Shown here piece after piece: positions 35,972 through 44,704 of a DNA stretch of 64,000 bases. The first letter of the stretch is position 1, and every line of letters starts with the position of its first letter. This DNA comes from Paenibacillus vini (lineage in GTDB: Bacteria; Bacillota; Bacilli; Paenibacillales; Paenibacillaceae). The stretch lies in NCBI RefSeq assembly GCF_018403325.1, contig NZ_BOSL01000013.1:62001-126000 (forward strand). The letters are read 5' to 3'. The translations under genes were made by a program, and so were the position numbers. Below the pieces are notes generated by a model that worked only from the letters and a program-made list of their open reading frames with translations, did no database searches and had not been told where the DNA came from.

Positions 35972-36997
35972 TTGATTGAACTCAAACAGCTCACTAAAAT
36001 ATACGGCAGCAAAAAGAAGATGACCACCGCGTTATCCGGGCTTAATTTAAAGGTCAATAAGGGGGAAATCTTCGGGGTGATCGGCCACTCCGGCGCGGGT
36101 AAAAGTACGCTCATCCGCTGCATCAATTTGCTGGAGAGACCTTCCCAGGGCGAGGTTTGGGTCGGCGGCACGGATCTCACCAAGCTGGGCAAGCGGGAGC
36201 TGCAACAGCACCGCCGGAAGATCGGAATGATATTCCAGCATTTCAACTTGCTGTCTTCGGCTACGGTGTATGATAATGTTGCGTTTCCGCTGACGCTGAC
36301 CGGCACCCCCAAGGCTCAGATTCAAGCCAAGGTGAATGAGCTGCTGGCTCTGGTCGGGCTGGAAGAGCATCGAGGCAAGTATCCCGCCCAGCTGTCCGGC
36401 GGACAGAAGCAGCGGGTAGGCATCGCGCGGGCCTTGGCCAGCGATCCGGATGTGCTGCTGTGCGACGAAGCTACGTCGGCCCTGGATCCGCAGACTACGG
36501 ACTCCATTCTGAAGCTGCTGCTTGATATCAATCGGAAATTCAATTTGACGATTCTGCTGATCACGCATGAGATGCATGTCATCCAGAGCATTTGCGACCG
36601 CGTCGCGGTCATTCATGAAGGCGGCATCGTGGAAGAAGGGCCGGTTACCGAGGTATTTCTGAAACCACGTCATTTCGTAACACGGGAGTTCATCAACCGT
36701 GACGCAGCCGGCTCGGCCGGGGAAGAAGGCTTGAAGCTGGCGGCATCGGTGCCTCATCCGGAATGGGCGAGACTGGTGAAGATCACATTTCTCGGCGCCA
36801 AGACGTATGAATCGGTGTTGTCCCAGGTGGTCCGGGAAACCGGCGTAAACTTCGCGATTCTGCAGGGGACGATCTCAACGATCAAGGACGTGCCGTACGG
36901 CAAACTGACGGTTTCCTTTGAAGGAGACGACGAGAAAGTGGGGCGGACGCTTGCTTTGTTAAGAGAACGGGATCTTGATGTGGAGGTGATCGGGTAA
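35972..36997 (+). CDS. metN: Methionine ABC transporter ATP-binding protein
   Basis: This protein has 341 residues. Walker A is GHSGAGKST, the signature LSGGQKQRVGIARAL, and Walker B VLLCDEATSALDP. The C-terminal NIL regulatory domain (about 265-341) senses methionine in the family. The TTG at 35972 is the start: AGGAGG ends 8 bases upstream, while the open frame further upstream runs into the riboswitch. Its stop overlaps the metI start. Confidence 0.96.
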   Translation: MIELKQLTKIYGSKKKMTTALSGLNLKVNKGEIFGVIGHSGAGKSTLIRCINLLERPSQGEVWVGGTDLTKLGKRELQQHRRKIGMIFQHFNLLSSATVYDNVAFPLTLTGTPKAQIQAKVNELLALVGLEEHRGKYPAQLSGGQKQRVGIARALASDPDVLLCDEATSALDPQTTDSILKLLLDINRKFNLTILLITHEMHVIQSICDRVAVIHEGGIVEEGPVTEVFLKPRHFVTREFINRDAAGSAGEEGLKLAASVPHPEWARLVKITFLGAKTYESVLSQVVRETGVNFAILQGTISTIKDVPYGKLTVSFEGDDEKVGRTLALLRERDLDVEVIG

Positions 36998-37665
36998 TGT
37001 GGGGGTTGGACTTTTCTAAAATCGACTGGGCCGAAATGGGCACAGCTTCTACGGATACGCTGCAAATGATGGGCTATGCCACCCTGTTCACGTTTCTGAT
37101 CGGATTGCCGCTGGGTGTGCTCTTATATACCTTTTCCCGCTCCAGTTCGGCGGTTCTTGGGTGGGTCTATCGGATTCTGTCCCTCATCGTCAACATTATC
37201 CGTTCCGTACCGTTCATCATTCTGATCGTTGCTCTAATCCCTGTTACCCGGGCGATTATGGGGGTATCTTCCGGAGTGGAAGGAACCATTCCGCCGCTCG
37301 TGATCGGAGCCGCTCCGTTCTTTGCCCGTCTCGTCGAGACGGCGCTGCGCGAGGTGGATCGCGGGGTCATTGAAGCTTCGCACGCGATGGGAGCTACGAC
37401 CTTTCAGGTCATCCGCAAGGTGCTGCTGCCGGAATCGTTGCCCGGCCTAATCGCAGGCATGACCATTACCGCAGTTACCCTGGTATCTTACACCGCGATG
37501 TCGGGTATGGTAGGAGGCGGCGGACTCGGCGACTTGGCGATTCGTTACGGGTATTACCGCTACGAGAAGGAAGTTATGATTGTCTCCGTTATTTTCATGG
37601 TCATCCTGGTGCAAGTGCTGCAAATGCTTGGTGACCGGCTGGTGATTCATTTTACGAGGAAATAA
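36997..37665 (+). CDS. metI: Methionine ABC transporter permease
   Basis: This protein has 222 residues with five membrane helices. The coupling EAA motif is EASHAMGATTFQVIRKVLLPESLPGLIAG. It forms the channel of the MetNIQ importer. The ATG overlaps the last bases of metN, so the genes are coupled. Confidence 0.96.
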   Translation: MWGLDFSKIDWAEMGTASTDTLQMMGYATLFTFLIGLPLGVLLYTFSRSSSAVLGWVYRILSLIVNIIRSVPFIILIVALIPVTRAIMGVSSGVEGTIPPLVIGAAPFFARLVETALREVDRGVIEASHAMGATTFQVIRKVLLPESLPGLIAGMTITAVTLVSYTAMSGMVGGGGLGDLAIRYGYYRYEKEVMIVSVIFMVILVQVLQMLGDRLVIHFTRK

Positions 37666-37721
37666 GGAAACCTTATATAGATTAAATCCTTATTCAAAAA
37701 CTATTAGGAGGTCATACTGTT

Positions 37722-38585
37722 ATGAAGAAATGGACTTTTTCGTTATTGACGCTGGCTTTGGTTCTGGTACTCGCCGCTTGCGGCAACAATGCAAAGAACG
37801 ACAACTCCGCGGCAGGCAATACGCCGGCTGCAGGGAACGACGCCGCGAATACTCCGGCTGCAACCGAACCGGTTAAACTGGTCGTTGGCGCAACCGTACC
37901 GCATGCGGATATTCTCAAGTTTATTGCTCCGAAGCTGAAGGAAGAGGGCGTAGAGCTGGAAGTCAGAGAATTTACGGACTATGTACAGCCGAACGTTCAA
38001 GTATTCGAAAAACAACTGGATGCAAACTATTTCCAACATCAGCCATACCTTGACGAGCAAAACGCTCAAAACAAATTTGATCTGGTATCCGTTGTCGGCG
38101 TGCACGTAGAACCGATGGGTGCATACTCCAAGAAGCTGAAATCGGCTGACGAAATTGCTGACGGCGCGAAAGTAGCGATCCCGAACGATGCAACGAACGG
38201 CGGACGCGCTCTGCTGCTGCTTGAAAAACAAGGTCTGATCAAGCTTAAAGAAGATGCAGGAATCATGGCTACTAAAGCGGATGTTACCGAAAATCCGAAA
38301 AACCTGAAATTCATCGAAGCTGATGCTGCAATGCTTCCTCGTCAATTGGAAGAAGTGGACCTGGCGCTGATCAATACGAACTATGCGCTTGAAGCCGACC
38401 TCAACCCGGTTGAAGATGCGCTGTTCATCGAGGATGCTGATTCGCCATACACCAACATTTTGGTATCCCGTCCGGACAACAAAGATTCCGAAGCGATCCA
38501 AAAGCTGGCTAAAGCGTTGACTTCCGAAGAGGTTAAGACATTTATCCAGGATACCTACAAAGGTGCTTTGGTACCGGCATTTTAA
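37722..38585 (+). CDS. metQ: Methionine-binding lipoprotein
   Basis: This protein has 287 residues. The signal peptide and lipobox LVLAAC are at the start, followed by a Asn/Ala/Pro-rich linker. The NlpA family fold includes PHADILKFIAPKLKEEGVELEV and NYFQHQPYLDEQN. It captures methionine outside the membrane for MetNI. A terminator follows after about 30 bp. Confidence 0.95.
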   Translation: MKKWTFSLLTLALVLVLAACGNNAKNDNSAAGNTPAAGNDAANTPAATEPVKLVVGATVPHADILKFIAPKLKEEGVELEVREFTDYVQPNVQVFEKQLDANYFQHQPYLDEQNAQNKFDLVSVVGVHVEPMGAYSKKLKSADEIADGAKVAIPNDATNGGRALLLLEKQGLIKLKEDAGIMATKADVTENPKNLKFIEADAAMLPRQLEEVDLALINTNYALEADLNPVEDALFIEDADSPYTNILVSRPDNKDSEAIQKLAKALTSEEVKTFIQDTYKGALVPAF

Positions 38586-38616
38586 TAAATGACTAATTAG
38601 CCTTAAACGCCTGACC

Positions 38617-38650
38617 ATCCCGCTGCTTAGATGCAGCGGGATATTTGTTT
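38617..38650 (+). terminator. Terminator of metNIQ
   Basis: The 10-bp perfect stem ATCCCGCTGC/GCAGCGGGAT (38617-38626 with 38633-38642) is followed by a T-rich run. Confidence 0.82.
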
Positions 38651-38764
38651 ATATACCTGAACTGTCCCGGAGGACGTCGTTGCCCTTCACCGGAAACCCG
38701 TTTGTGAGAATGTCTTAAATCTTTTATACTTGAAAAGAAGGTACTGGTGAGGAGGAGAAGGACG

Positions 38765-39538
38765 TTGGTGGGAAAAGTCGCCCTGATTACGGGAAGCGCC
38801 AAAGGCTTGGGCAAAAAAACCGCGTTGACGCTGGCGGAACAAGGCTGTCATATCGCACTGAATTATGTACATAGTGAATCGGAAGCGCGCGCTCTTCAAT
38901 CCGAAATTGAAAAGCTCGGTGTCCGGTGCATCGCCGTCCGGGCAGATATTTCTCGGCGGGAAGAAATTGAGACGCTCGCAAGTCAAGTCCAGGATAGCCT
39001 AGGGACGATCGATATCCTTGTGAACAATGCAGGGCCGTTCATCCGGGAGCGCAGGTTGTTCACCGACTACAGTCAGGGAGATATTCTGGCGATGATTGAC
39101 GGCAACCTGGTCGGCACGATGCTGCTGGATCATCTGGTCCTTCCGGGGATGCGGGACAAAGGCTGGGGACGGATCATTCATTTCGGGTTCGGCCATGCGT
39201 CGGAATCCCGGGCTTGGCCGCATCGCGCGGTGTATGCCGCAGCCAAAACCGGGCTTGTCTCTTTTACGAAAACCTTGGCGGTGGAAGAGGCCTCTTACGG
39301 AATAACTGTGAATATGGTATGCCCGGGAGATATACGCGGCCGGAACAAAGAGATTTCCATCGCTGAAGCGCGCGAGCTATCCGACGGAGAAACGCCTTTG
39401 GGCCGTCCGGGGAGCGGGGAAGACATCGCCCGCGTGATTTCGTTCCTCTGTCATACGGATTCCGACTTTATTACCGGTAACATCATGGACATTTCCGGGG
39501 GACTCGATCCGATTCGTCCATGGGTCAAGCCCTCTTAA
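38765..39538 (+). CDS. Short-chain dehydrogenase/reductase
   Basis: This protein has 257 residues. The NAD(P) motif is ITGSAKGLGKKTAL, with NNAG in the fourth strand and the catalytic YAAAK (AVYAAAKTG). The Ser of the triad is likely in FGHASESRAWP, a slightly altered region. It resembles 3-oxoacyl-ACP reductase (FabG)-like enzymes but the substrate is unknown. GAGGAGGAGAAGG precedes TTG 38765 and GTG 38768; the exact start is uncertain by one codon. Confidence 0.85.
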   Translation: MVGKVALITGSAKGLGKKTALTLAEQGCHIALNYVHSESEARALQSEIEKLGVRCIAVRADISRREEIETLASQVQDSLGTIDILVNNAGPFIRERRLFTDYSQGDILAMIDGNLVGTMLLDHLVLPGMRDKGWGRIIHFGFGHASESRAWPHRAVYAAAKTGLVSFTKTLAVEEASYGITVNMVCPGDIRGRNKEISIAEARELSDGETPLGRPGSGEDIARVISFLCHTDSDFITGNIMDISGGLDPIRPWVKPS

Positions 39539-39561
39539 CTATCGGTAGATCTACTAAATAA

Positions 39562-39598
39562 AAACACGGCCTTCCGGCGATGCCGGAGGACCGTGTTA
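39562..39598. terminator. Bidirectional terminator between SDR and nifU-like genes
   Basis: The hairpin AACACGGCC..CCGG/CCGG..GGACCGTGTT lies between two convergent stop codons, with A and T tracts on either side. Confidence 0.72.
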
Positions 39599-39616
39599 TT
39601 TGTGCTGATGTATATC

Positions 39617-39862
39617 TTAAAATACTTGTACGACCTCTTGAACGCCTTCTACTTCTTCAAACAGTGCGCGTTCGATACCGGCTTTGAGGGTGATGGTGGA
39701 GCTTGGGCAGCTGCCGCAGGCACCCATCAATCTCAATTTGACGATTCCGTCTTCCACGTCGACCAATTCGACGTCGCCGCCGTCACGTTGCAGGAAGGGA
39801 CGAAGTTTGTCCAAAACTTCCAGCACCTCGTCATACAATTTATCTTGTACGTTTTCACTCAT
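39617..39862 (-). CDS. NifU-like Fe-S scaffold protein (YutI-like)
   Basis: This protein has 81 residues: a stand-alone NifU C-terminal domain with the cluster motif [11 protein letters not shown]. It carries or transfers Fe-S clusters. The ATG at 39862 follows AAAGGAG; an upstream extension lacks support. Located near yuzB, an NDH-2-like gene and the A-type carrier at 42633, the same neighbourhood as the yut genes of Bacillus. Confidence 0.92.
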   Translation of the reverse strand: MSENVQDKLYDEVLEVLDKLRPFLQRDGGDVELVDVEDGIVKLRLMGACGSCPSSTITLKAGIERALFEEVEGVQEVVQVF

Positions 39863-39945
39863 TGTTTTCAACTCCTTTCCTTTCCTATATATTATATTAC
39901 AAAAACCTTTAAATTTAAATGCTTCACTGACGGGAGAGATACGGC

Positions 39946-40185
39946 CTGAAACCAATTATTGAATTTTGTGCAAACAATGCCGGGTTTGGAACCGATACGA
40001 TATTGAACCGACTAAAAGAACAGCACGGCTGTGAAGTTATCGAGTACGGCTGCCTTACGGGCTGCGGCATGTGCTACATGTCTCCCTACGCGTTGGTCAA
40101 TGGAGAAACGGTGGCGGCCGAAACCGCCGAACAATTGTATGAGACTATTCTGAAACTCATCAAGGAGATTGAGGCGTTAGAATAG
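39946..40185 (+). CDS. yuzB: YuzB family protein (DUF1450), CTG start
   Basis: This protein has 79 residues. Family features are PIIEFCANN at the start and the Cys motif [19 protein letters not shown]. The frame opens after a stop at 39928 and contains no ATG, GTG or TTG before 40003, which would cut off the conserved N-terminus. CTG at 39946 sits 9 bases after GGGAG and matches the family's usual start (M-x-PIIEFC). The function is unknown; a metal or Fe-S role is suggested by its Cys pattern. Confidence 0.82.
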   Translation: MKPIIEFCANNAGFGTDTILNRLKEQHGCEVIEYGCLTGCGMCYMSPYALVNGETVAAETAEQLYETILKLIKEIEALE

Positions 40186-40208
40186 CCCTGTTATGATTTC
40201 ACTCCGGC

Positions 40209-41276
40209 TTATCCAAGATGGTGCTTCGACATCCACAGCACACCGCTCTTTAGCAAGCGGGGTACCCTGCCGGTAACCTGGGCTTTGCCCATTAAGCCGA
40301 ATCCGGCTTTTTTGCCGAGGGAGCCTAGGGTTCCCTTGAGTTTGATAGGTTGGAGCTTCGGTGTTTCGCCGCGCCACTGTGCGGACACAATATGCGCAAT
40401 TTGGTGCCCCTGGCCTTCGGCAGCCTGAGCGCTCGGTGCAAAAGGCAGGCTGGCACAATCTCCGCAGACGAAAACTTCCGGGTAATCCGGGATTTGATAA
40501 TACTCATCGAGAAGCACGCGCCCTTGACGGTCTTTGGCAACGTTCAGGTTTTGTACAAGGTCCACCGGCCGGATTCCCGCCGTCCATACGGTGACATCCG
40601 AAAGCAGATTCCCGTTCTCATGATGGATAACTCCCGGCTCTAGGGAGTGAATCGAGATATGGGACAGCGTCTCCACATCGTGTTCGTGGAACCATTTCGT
40701 AACATAGGTGGACACTTTCGGCGGGAAAGCCGATAGCAGGCGAGATCCGCGGTCGATGAGCGCTATGTCCAAATCGGGACGGCTCTCCCGGAGCTCGGCG
40801 GCAATCTCGACGCCGCTGAGTCCTCCGCCGACAATGTTGATTTTGCTGTTAGGCTTGGCATTGTTCAGCTTCATATAAGTTTCGCGTACCGCCGAGAACG
40901 ATTGGATGCTGCAGGAGAATTCCTTCGCCCCTGGAATATTGTGATAATTATCGGTACAGCCCAAAGCAATGACAAGTTGATCGTATTCCAGAGGGGGTTC
41001 CCCCTCTTCCGCGAAATGAATTCTCCGATTCTCCAGATCGACGGAGACGGCCTCGCCATACTTGATATTTAGTCCATGATAATGAGGAAAAGGGACCCTT
41101 AGCTCGTGATCGGACGCCGTGCCCGCGGCTAAAGCGTAGTATTCGGTCTTCAGGCTTTGAAACGGCATCCGGTCGATCAGTGTAATTTGAATATCCGTAG
41201 GAATATGTCCTTTAAAAAGTTCATGAATGATGGTGGTTCCGCCATAGCCTCCACCCAGAATAACGAATTGTTTCAT
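40209..41276 (-). CDS. NDH-2-like NAD(P)/FAD oxidoreductase (YutJ-like)
   Basis: This protein has 355 residues with two Rossmann motifs: GGGYGGTTIIHELF at the start and NIVGGGLSGVEIAAEL near 150. The FAD-binding C-terminal motif is VFVCGDCASLPFA. It resembles type II NADH:quinone dehydrogenases but ends in a short basic segment rather than a long amphipathic helix. The gene neighbours yuzB as in Bacillus. Confidence 0.88.
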   Translation of the reverse strand: MKQFVILGGGYGGTTIIHELFKGHIPTDIQITLIDRMPFQSLKTEYYALAAGTASDHELRVPFPHYHGLNIKYGEAVSVDLENRRIHFAEEGEPPLEYDQLVIALGCTDNYHNIPGAKEFSCSIQSFSAVRETYMKLNNAKPNSKINIVGGGLSGVEIAAELRESRPDLDIALIDRGSRLLSAFPPKVSTYVTKWFHEHDVETLSHISIHSLEPGVIHHENGNLLSDVTVWTAGIRPVDLVQNLNVAKDRQGRVLLDEYYQIPDYPEVFVCGDCASLPFAPSAQAAEGQGHQIAHIVSAQWRGETPKLQPIKLKGTLGSLGKKAGFGLMGKAQVTGRVPRLLKSGVLWMSKHHLG

Positions 41277-41324
41277 CTCCTCGTATTCCTTTCTGCAGGG
41301 GCTGCTTTGGGAGCCCGCTATGCT

Positions 41325-42431
41325 TTATTCATATACCTGGACTTCGTTATAGAAGGTGTCGCGCTCGACCGGAATCCGTCCGGCCCCTTTAACCAGCCAC
41401 ACTAGCTCTTTCCGGGTTAATCCGTCCGGCGTCAGTGCGCCCGCGGCGTGGCTGATCTGCTCTTTCAAAATCGTGCCATGCACATCGGAAGCGCCGAAGG
41501 TCAGAGCTACCTGGGTCAACTGGACCCCGATGTTGATAAAGTAAGCTTTGATATGCTGAATATTGTCCAGCATCAACCGGCTGATCGCGATCGTCTTGAG
41601 ATCCTCGTATGCTGAGTTCCGGCGCATGATCCCCGCATTTTTGTTGCGCGGCTGCATCGACAACGGAATGAATACCATGAACCCGCCGGTTTCGTCCTGA
41701 AGCTCGCGAATCTGGATCATGTGGCGGATCCGGTCCTCATGAGACTCGATCGAGCCGTAGAGCATGGTCGTATGCGTCTTCATCCCCAGCTTATGGGCTG
41801 TGCGATGGACATCCAGATACTGGTCCACGTTCGCTTTTTCCACTTTCATTTTTTCCCGGTACTGGTCGGACAAGATCTCCGCGCCGCCTCCGGTCAAGGA
41901 TTTCAGCCCGGCTTTTTGCAGTTCCGTTAGGACTTCCTTCGTGCTAAGCCCGCTGATCCGTGTGAAAAATTCGATTTCCGCCGCCGTATACGCTTTGAGC
42001 GTAATGTCGGGGAAACGATCGTTGAGCGCCTTCAGAGAGTCTACATAGTATTGGAACGGAACGTGCTGGTTATGTCCGCCCACGATATGGAATTCGCGTA
42101 CGCCCGGAGTAATATGCTGCTCCACGTAGGCGATCATTTCTTCGCCGGATAAGGTATAAGAGCCTTCTTCGCCCTGGTCTTTGCGGAAATTGCAGAACGC
42201 GCAATGCGATTCGCAAATATTGGTGAAGTAGAGACTCATGTTTTCGATAAAGTAAACTTTTTTCCCATTCTTTCTTAAATTGACCTCATTGGCTAACTGT
42301 CCAATGGTCAACAAATCGTCGCTCTCATATAAGTATACCCCGTCCTCGAGGGTCAAGCGTTCCCCTTGCTTTACTTTCTCAACAATTTCAGCCATTCTTC
42401 TATCGATGTTCGTTGTTGCGGTCGTGAACAT
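41325..42431 (-). CDS. mqnE: Aminofutalosine synthase (menaquinone biosynthesis, radical SAM)
   Basis: This protein has 368 residues. The radical SAM cluster motif CESHCAFC (Cys 73, 77, 80) is followed by the barrel and the FHIVGGHNQHVPFQYY and SLTGGGAEILSD motifs of the MqnE/MqnC group. It makes aminofutalosine from a carboxyvinyl benzoate and S-adenosylmethionine. The ATG at 42431 has ACGGAGG upstream; a longer frame extends into the Fe-S carrier's promoter and is rejected. Confidence 0.9.
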   Translation of the reverse strand: MFTTATTNIDRRMAEIVEKVKQGERLTLEDGVYLYESDDLLTIGQLANEVNLRKNGKKVYFIENMSLYFTNICESHCAFCNFRKDQGEEGSYTLSGEEMIAYVEQHITPGVREFHIVGGHNQHVPFQYYVDSLKALNDRFPDITLKAYTAAEIEFFTRISGLSTKEVLTELQKAGLKSLTGGGAEILSDQYREKMKVEKANVDQYLDVHRTAHKLGMKTHTTMLYGSIESHEDRIRHMIQIRELQDETGGFMVFIPLSMQPRNKNAGIMRRNSAYEDLKTIAISRLMLDNIQHIKAYFINIGVQLTQVALTFGASDVHGTILKEQISHAAGALTPDGLTRKELVWLVKGAGRIPVERDTFYNEVQVYE

Positions 42432-42632
42432 GACGATACCTCCGTTTCCTTTGGAGGATCCATCCGGATCCATCATTACAGGCATATTAAACCACTTTCC
42501 TATTATAAACCCCGTTTTGAAAAGGGACAACACATGGAACAGGCGTAAAAGAAAGACGCTGCTATAAAAATCACACTCGCTTGAGGGGAACGAGGATGTG
42601 GAGTATACTTTGTATATAAAGGAGGGGTAACG

Positions 42633-42989
42633 ATGATTGAAATCTCTGAAAGTGCTGTACAACGGATTAAGGAAATGATTGCCGGAGAGGAAACGCCTGA
42701 TATGTTTCTCCGTCTCGGAGTGAATCCCGGCGGTTGCAGCGGCTTTTCATATAGCATGGGACTTGATGATCAGGAAGGCGAAGGCGACATTTACCAGGAT
42801 ATTAAAGGTATTAAGGTCGTGGTCGACAAGGAGAGCGTCCGTTATCTGAACGGGCTTGAAATTGACTTCCAGGAGTCGGGCATGTCCGGCGGCTTTACGA
42901 TCAACAACCCGAACGCCATCGCTTCTTGTGGCTGCGGTCAATCGTTCCGTATGCGTAACGAAGAGGGCCGTCCGGAAGTTTGCGACTGA
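42633..42989 (+). CDS. erpA: A-type Fe-S cluster carrier (HesB/IscA family), 3' end rebuilt by the element
   Basis: This protein has 118 residues, full length for the family. Cluster ligands are Cys in NPGGCSGFSYSM and the pair in ASCGCGQSF near the C-terminus. It passes Fe-S clusters to target proteins. AAAGGAGG precedes the ATG. The last 31 codons and the stop lie in the 97-bp repeat shared with 57783-57879, so the integrated element supplies them. The protein is unchanged because the two differences between the repeats (positions 42926 and 42929) are synonymous. The symbol erpA or yutM is by family resemblance. Confidence 0.93.
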   Translation: MIEISESAVQRIKEMIAGEETPDMFLRLGVNPGGCSGFSYSMGLDDQEGEGDIYQDIKGIKVVVDKESVRYLNGLEIDFQESGMSGGFTINNPNAIASCGCGQSFRMRNEEGRPEVCD

Positions 42990-42990
42990 T
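42894..42990 (+). repeat. Left attachment repeat (attL)
   Basis: This 97-bp segment is the 3' end of the Fe-S carrier gene and is repeated at 57783-57879. Two mismatches (42926, 42929) are both third-base changes. The last 61 bp (42930-42990) are identical, and this, or the block 42894-42925, should contain the crossover point. Confidence 0.95.
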
Positions 42991-43110
42991 TAACGCAGAC
43001 ACAGCGCGGCTTTCACGGTTTTCTGTTCCGGTGATCTGAACGAAAGCCGATACGGAAGCCACCACGCGAACGGACGTTTGGGATTGCGGATAACAGCGGA
43101 AAATTGAGCG

Positions 43111-43143
43111 TTATCAATCCCGAATCATGTACATTAACAACCC
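43111..43143 (+). promoter_or_regulatory. Candidate left arm-type integrase sites
   Basis: TTATCAATCCCG (43111-43122) and ATTAACAACCC (43133-43143) resemble each other and the motifs ATTAACAATCCCG and ATTAACAAGTA near the right end (57690-57722). Similar short repeats at both ends of an element are typical of the arm sites of lambda-type tyrosine recombinases. Confidence 0.5.
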
Positions 43144-43215
43144 TTAAAACGCCGTTTGTGGGTTGTGGATCACGGCCTCTATTGCGTAAATACACGCGAT
43201 GGAGGTCGTTTTATT

Positions 43216-44244
43216 ATGCCGTTAAAGAAACGGGAAAGACGCGTACCTAACGGAGCGCGCACGATTCAAGAGTTTCCGCGGATTACGTTTGAGCAGGCGT
43301 TAGATTTCGCGGTCGCTGCTAAAAAGGCGGAGGGGCTGCGCGAACGAACACTAATTGATTATGCGAAAAACTACGGGTATTTTACGGATTGGGTGAAAAA
43401 GGCGCATCCGGATATTGAATATGTCGACGAGATTAGTCCGCAGATTATTCGGGATCATATCACGTATATGAAATACGATCATATCCGATACGACGGACAT
43501 AGGAACATAAAGACTGAGGATGTCGGCTTGTCGGATACGTCCGTAAATATTCGGCTTCGGACGTTGAAAGCAATATTCAATCAGTTGGAGCGTGACGAAC
43601 TCATCGAGGACAATCCTTTCGCGAAAGTGAAGCTATTGCGCCAGGATGTCGACCTTACTAATTGCCTGACGGACGATGAAGTAAAGGCGATACTAGCGCA
43701 GCCGAACCGCCGGGACTTCGTAGGCTTTCGGGATTACGTGGGGATCGTGACACTTCTTGACAGTGGTTGCAGGGTCTCGGAATTACTCGGGCTTCGCGCC
43801 GGTGATATCGACTTTCAAACGCGCTTTATCGTTCTGTCTGGCGAAATGAACAAGAACCGGAAGCCGCGCATGGTACCGATTTCGGCACACGTTGCGAAAC
43901 TATTGCTGCAGCTTATCGAAGAGAATAAACAGTTCTTTTCGACGGATCGCATCTTTATGTCATCGTTCGGTGAGCCCGTAAACGCGAATAACTTCAATAA
44001 GCGACTTAAATATTACGGGGCGAAAGCGGGTATATCCGGAAAGAAGATGACAGCGCACGTTTACCGGCATACATGGGCTCGCGCTATGGTCCTTAACGGC
44101 TGCGACCCCTTCACCATCCAGAAAATGGGCGGTTGGGCCGATATGCGGACGATGCGGCGCTATGTCCAGATGGATACAAGCGATTTGCGCAGGAGTCACG
44201 ACGAGTTTTCGCCTACTACTCGGTTTATAAAGAAACGGTATTAA
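43216..44244 (+). CDS. int: Tyrosine recombinase (integrase)
   Basis: This protein has 342 residues. An N-terminal SAM-like core-binding domain (about 20-135) precedes the catalytic domain with Arg in DSGCRVSELLGLRAGD, Lys in NKNRKPRMVPIS, HVYRH (HxxR), GGW in place of the second His, and the nucleophile Tyr in MRRYVQMD. It should catalyse integration into and excision from the Fe-S carrier gene. The ATG at 43216 has ATGGAGGTCG upstream; the ORF extends 20 codons further without a ribosome site. A strong terminator follows. No excisionase is obvious. Confidence 0.95.
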   Translation: MPLKKRERRVPNGARTIQEFPRITFEQALDFAVAAKKAEGLRERTLIDYAKNYGYFTDWVKKAHPDIEYVDEISPQIIRDHITYMKYDHIRYDGHRNIKTEDVGLSDTSVNIRLRTLKAIFNQLERDELIEDNPFAKVKLLRQDVDLTNCLTDDEVKAILAQPNRRDFVGFRDYVGIVTLLDSGCRVSELLGLRAGDIDFQTRFIVLSGEMNKNRKPRMVPISAHVAKLLLQLIEENKQFFSTDRIFMSSFGEPVNANNFNKRLKYYGAKAGISGKKMTAHVYRHTWARAMVLNGCDPFTIQKMGGWADMRTMRRYVQMDTSDLRRSHDEFSPTTRFIKKRY

Positions 44245-44259
44245 TTCACGCCTATAACG

Positions 44260-44320
44260 GAACCCCTCGGCGGGTCTTTGCGTAATCAAACGTAGAGGCT
44301 ATGTCGAGGGGTTCTTTTTT
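44260..44320 (+). terminator. Terminator after the integrase gene
   Basis: The perfect 10-bp stem GAACCCCTCG/CGAGGGGTTC (44260-44269 with 44305-44314) is followed by six Ts. It insulates the integrase from the genes downstream. Confidence 0.88.
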
Positions 44321-44363
44321 CGTTTATGGGATGGTATGATTTAGGTAATTTGGAGGGGATACG

Positions 44364-44657
44364 ATGGACATTCATCTTTCGCAGTCAGTTACTACGGGAG
44401 ACGGTCAAACGGGGCGTCAGCTTATTAAATCATTCGCGGCTCAGCCGATTCCCAGTGTTGGATTTAAGATTAAGGATATTGCTTTCCGAGGTCCTTCGGA
44501 GTACGAGGTAGTTAATGTGGTTATAAATTACGAGAATGAAGAATGTTGGGTTCATCTTGAACCGGTATACCTGGAATCAAACGACCCGGAAGATTTAAAA
44601 GATTTCATTCGCGAATATTTGATGCGCGGGTGGGAATGTCCTGTGTCCCGTAGGTAA
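44364..44657 (+). CDS. Hypothetical protein, possible cargo gene 1
   Basis: This protein has 97 residues, acidic in its C-terminal half (EPVYLESNDPEDLKDFIREYLMRGW). No domain is recognised. The N-terminal part looks beta-rich. TTTGGAGGGG precedes the ATG. It lies between the integrase terminator and the repressor, on the plus strand, a spot where temperate elements often carry accessory genes. No function assigned. Confidence 0.7.
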   Translation: MDIHLSQSVTTGDGQTGRQLIKSFAAQPIPSVGFKIKDIAFRGPSEYEVVNVVINYENEECWVHLEPVYLESNDPEDLKDFIREYLMRGWECPVSRR

Positions 44658-44704
44658 TGGTATAGTTTTCATATATTCTATTTTAAAGTGAAGGATGGTG
44701 CTAT

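Noticed and set aside
42432-42662. N-terminal extension of mqnE by 77 codons
   Set aside because: The extension overlaps the promoter and start of the divergent Fe-S carrier gene and is not protein-like; the ATG at 42431 has a good ribosome site.
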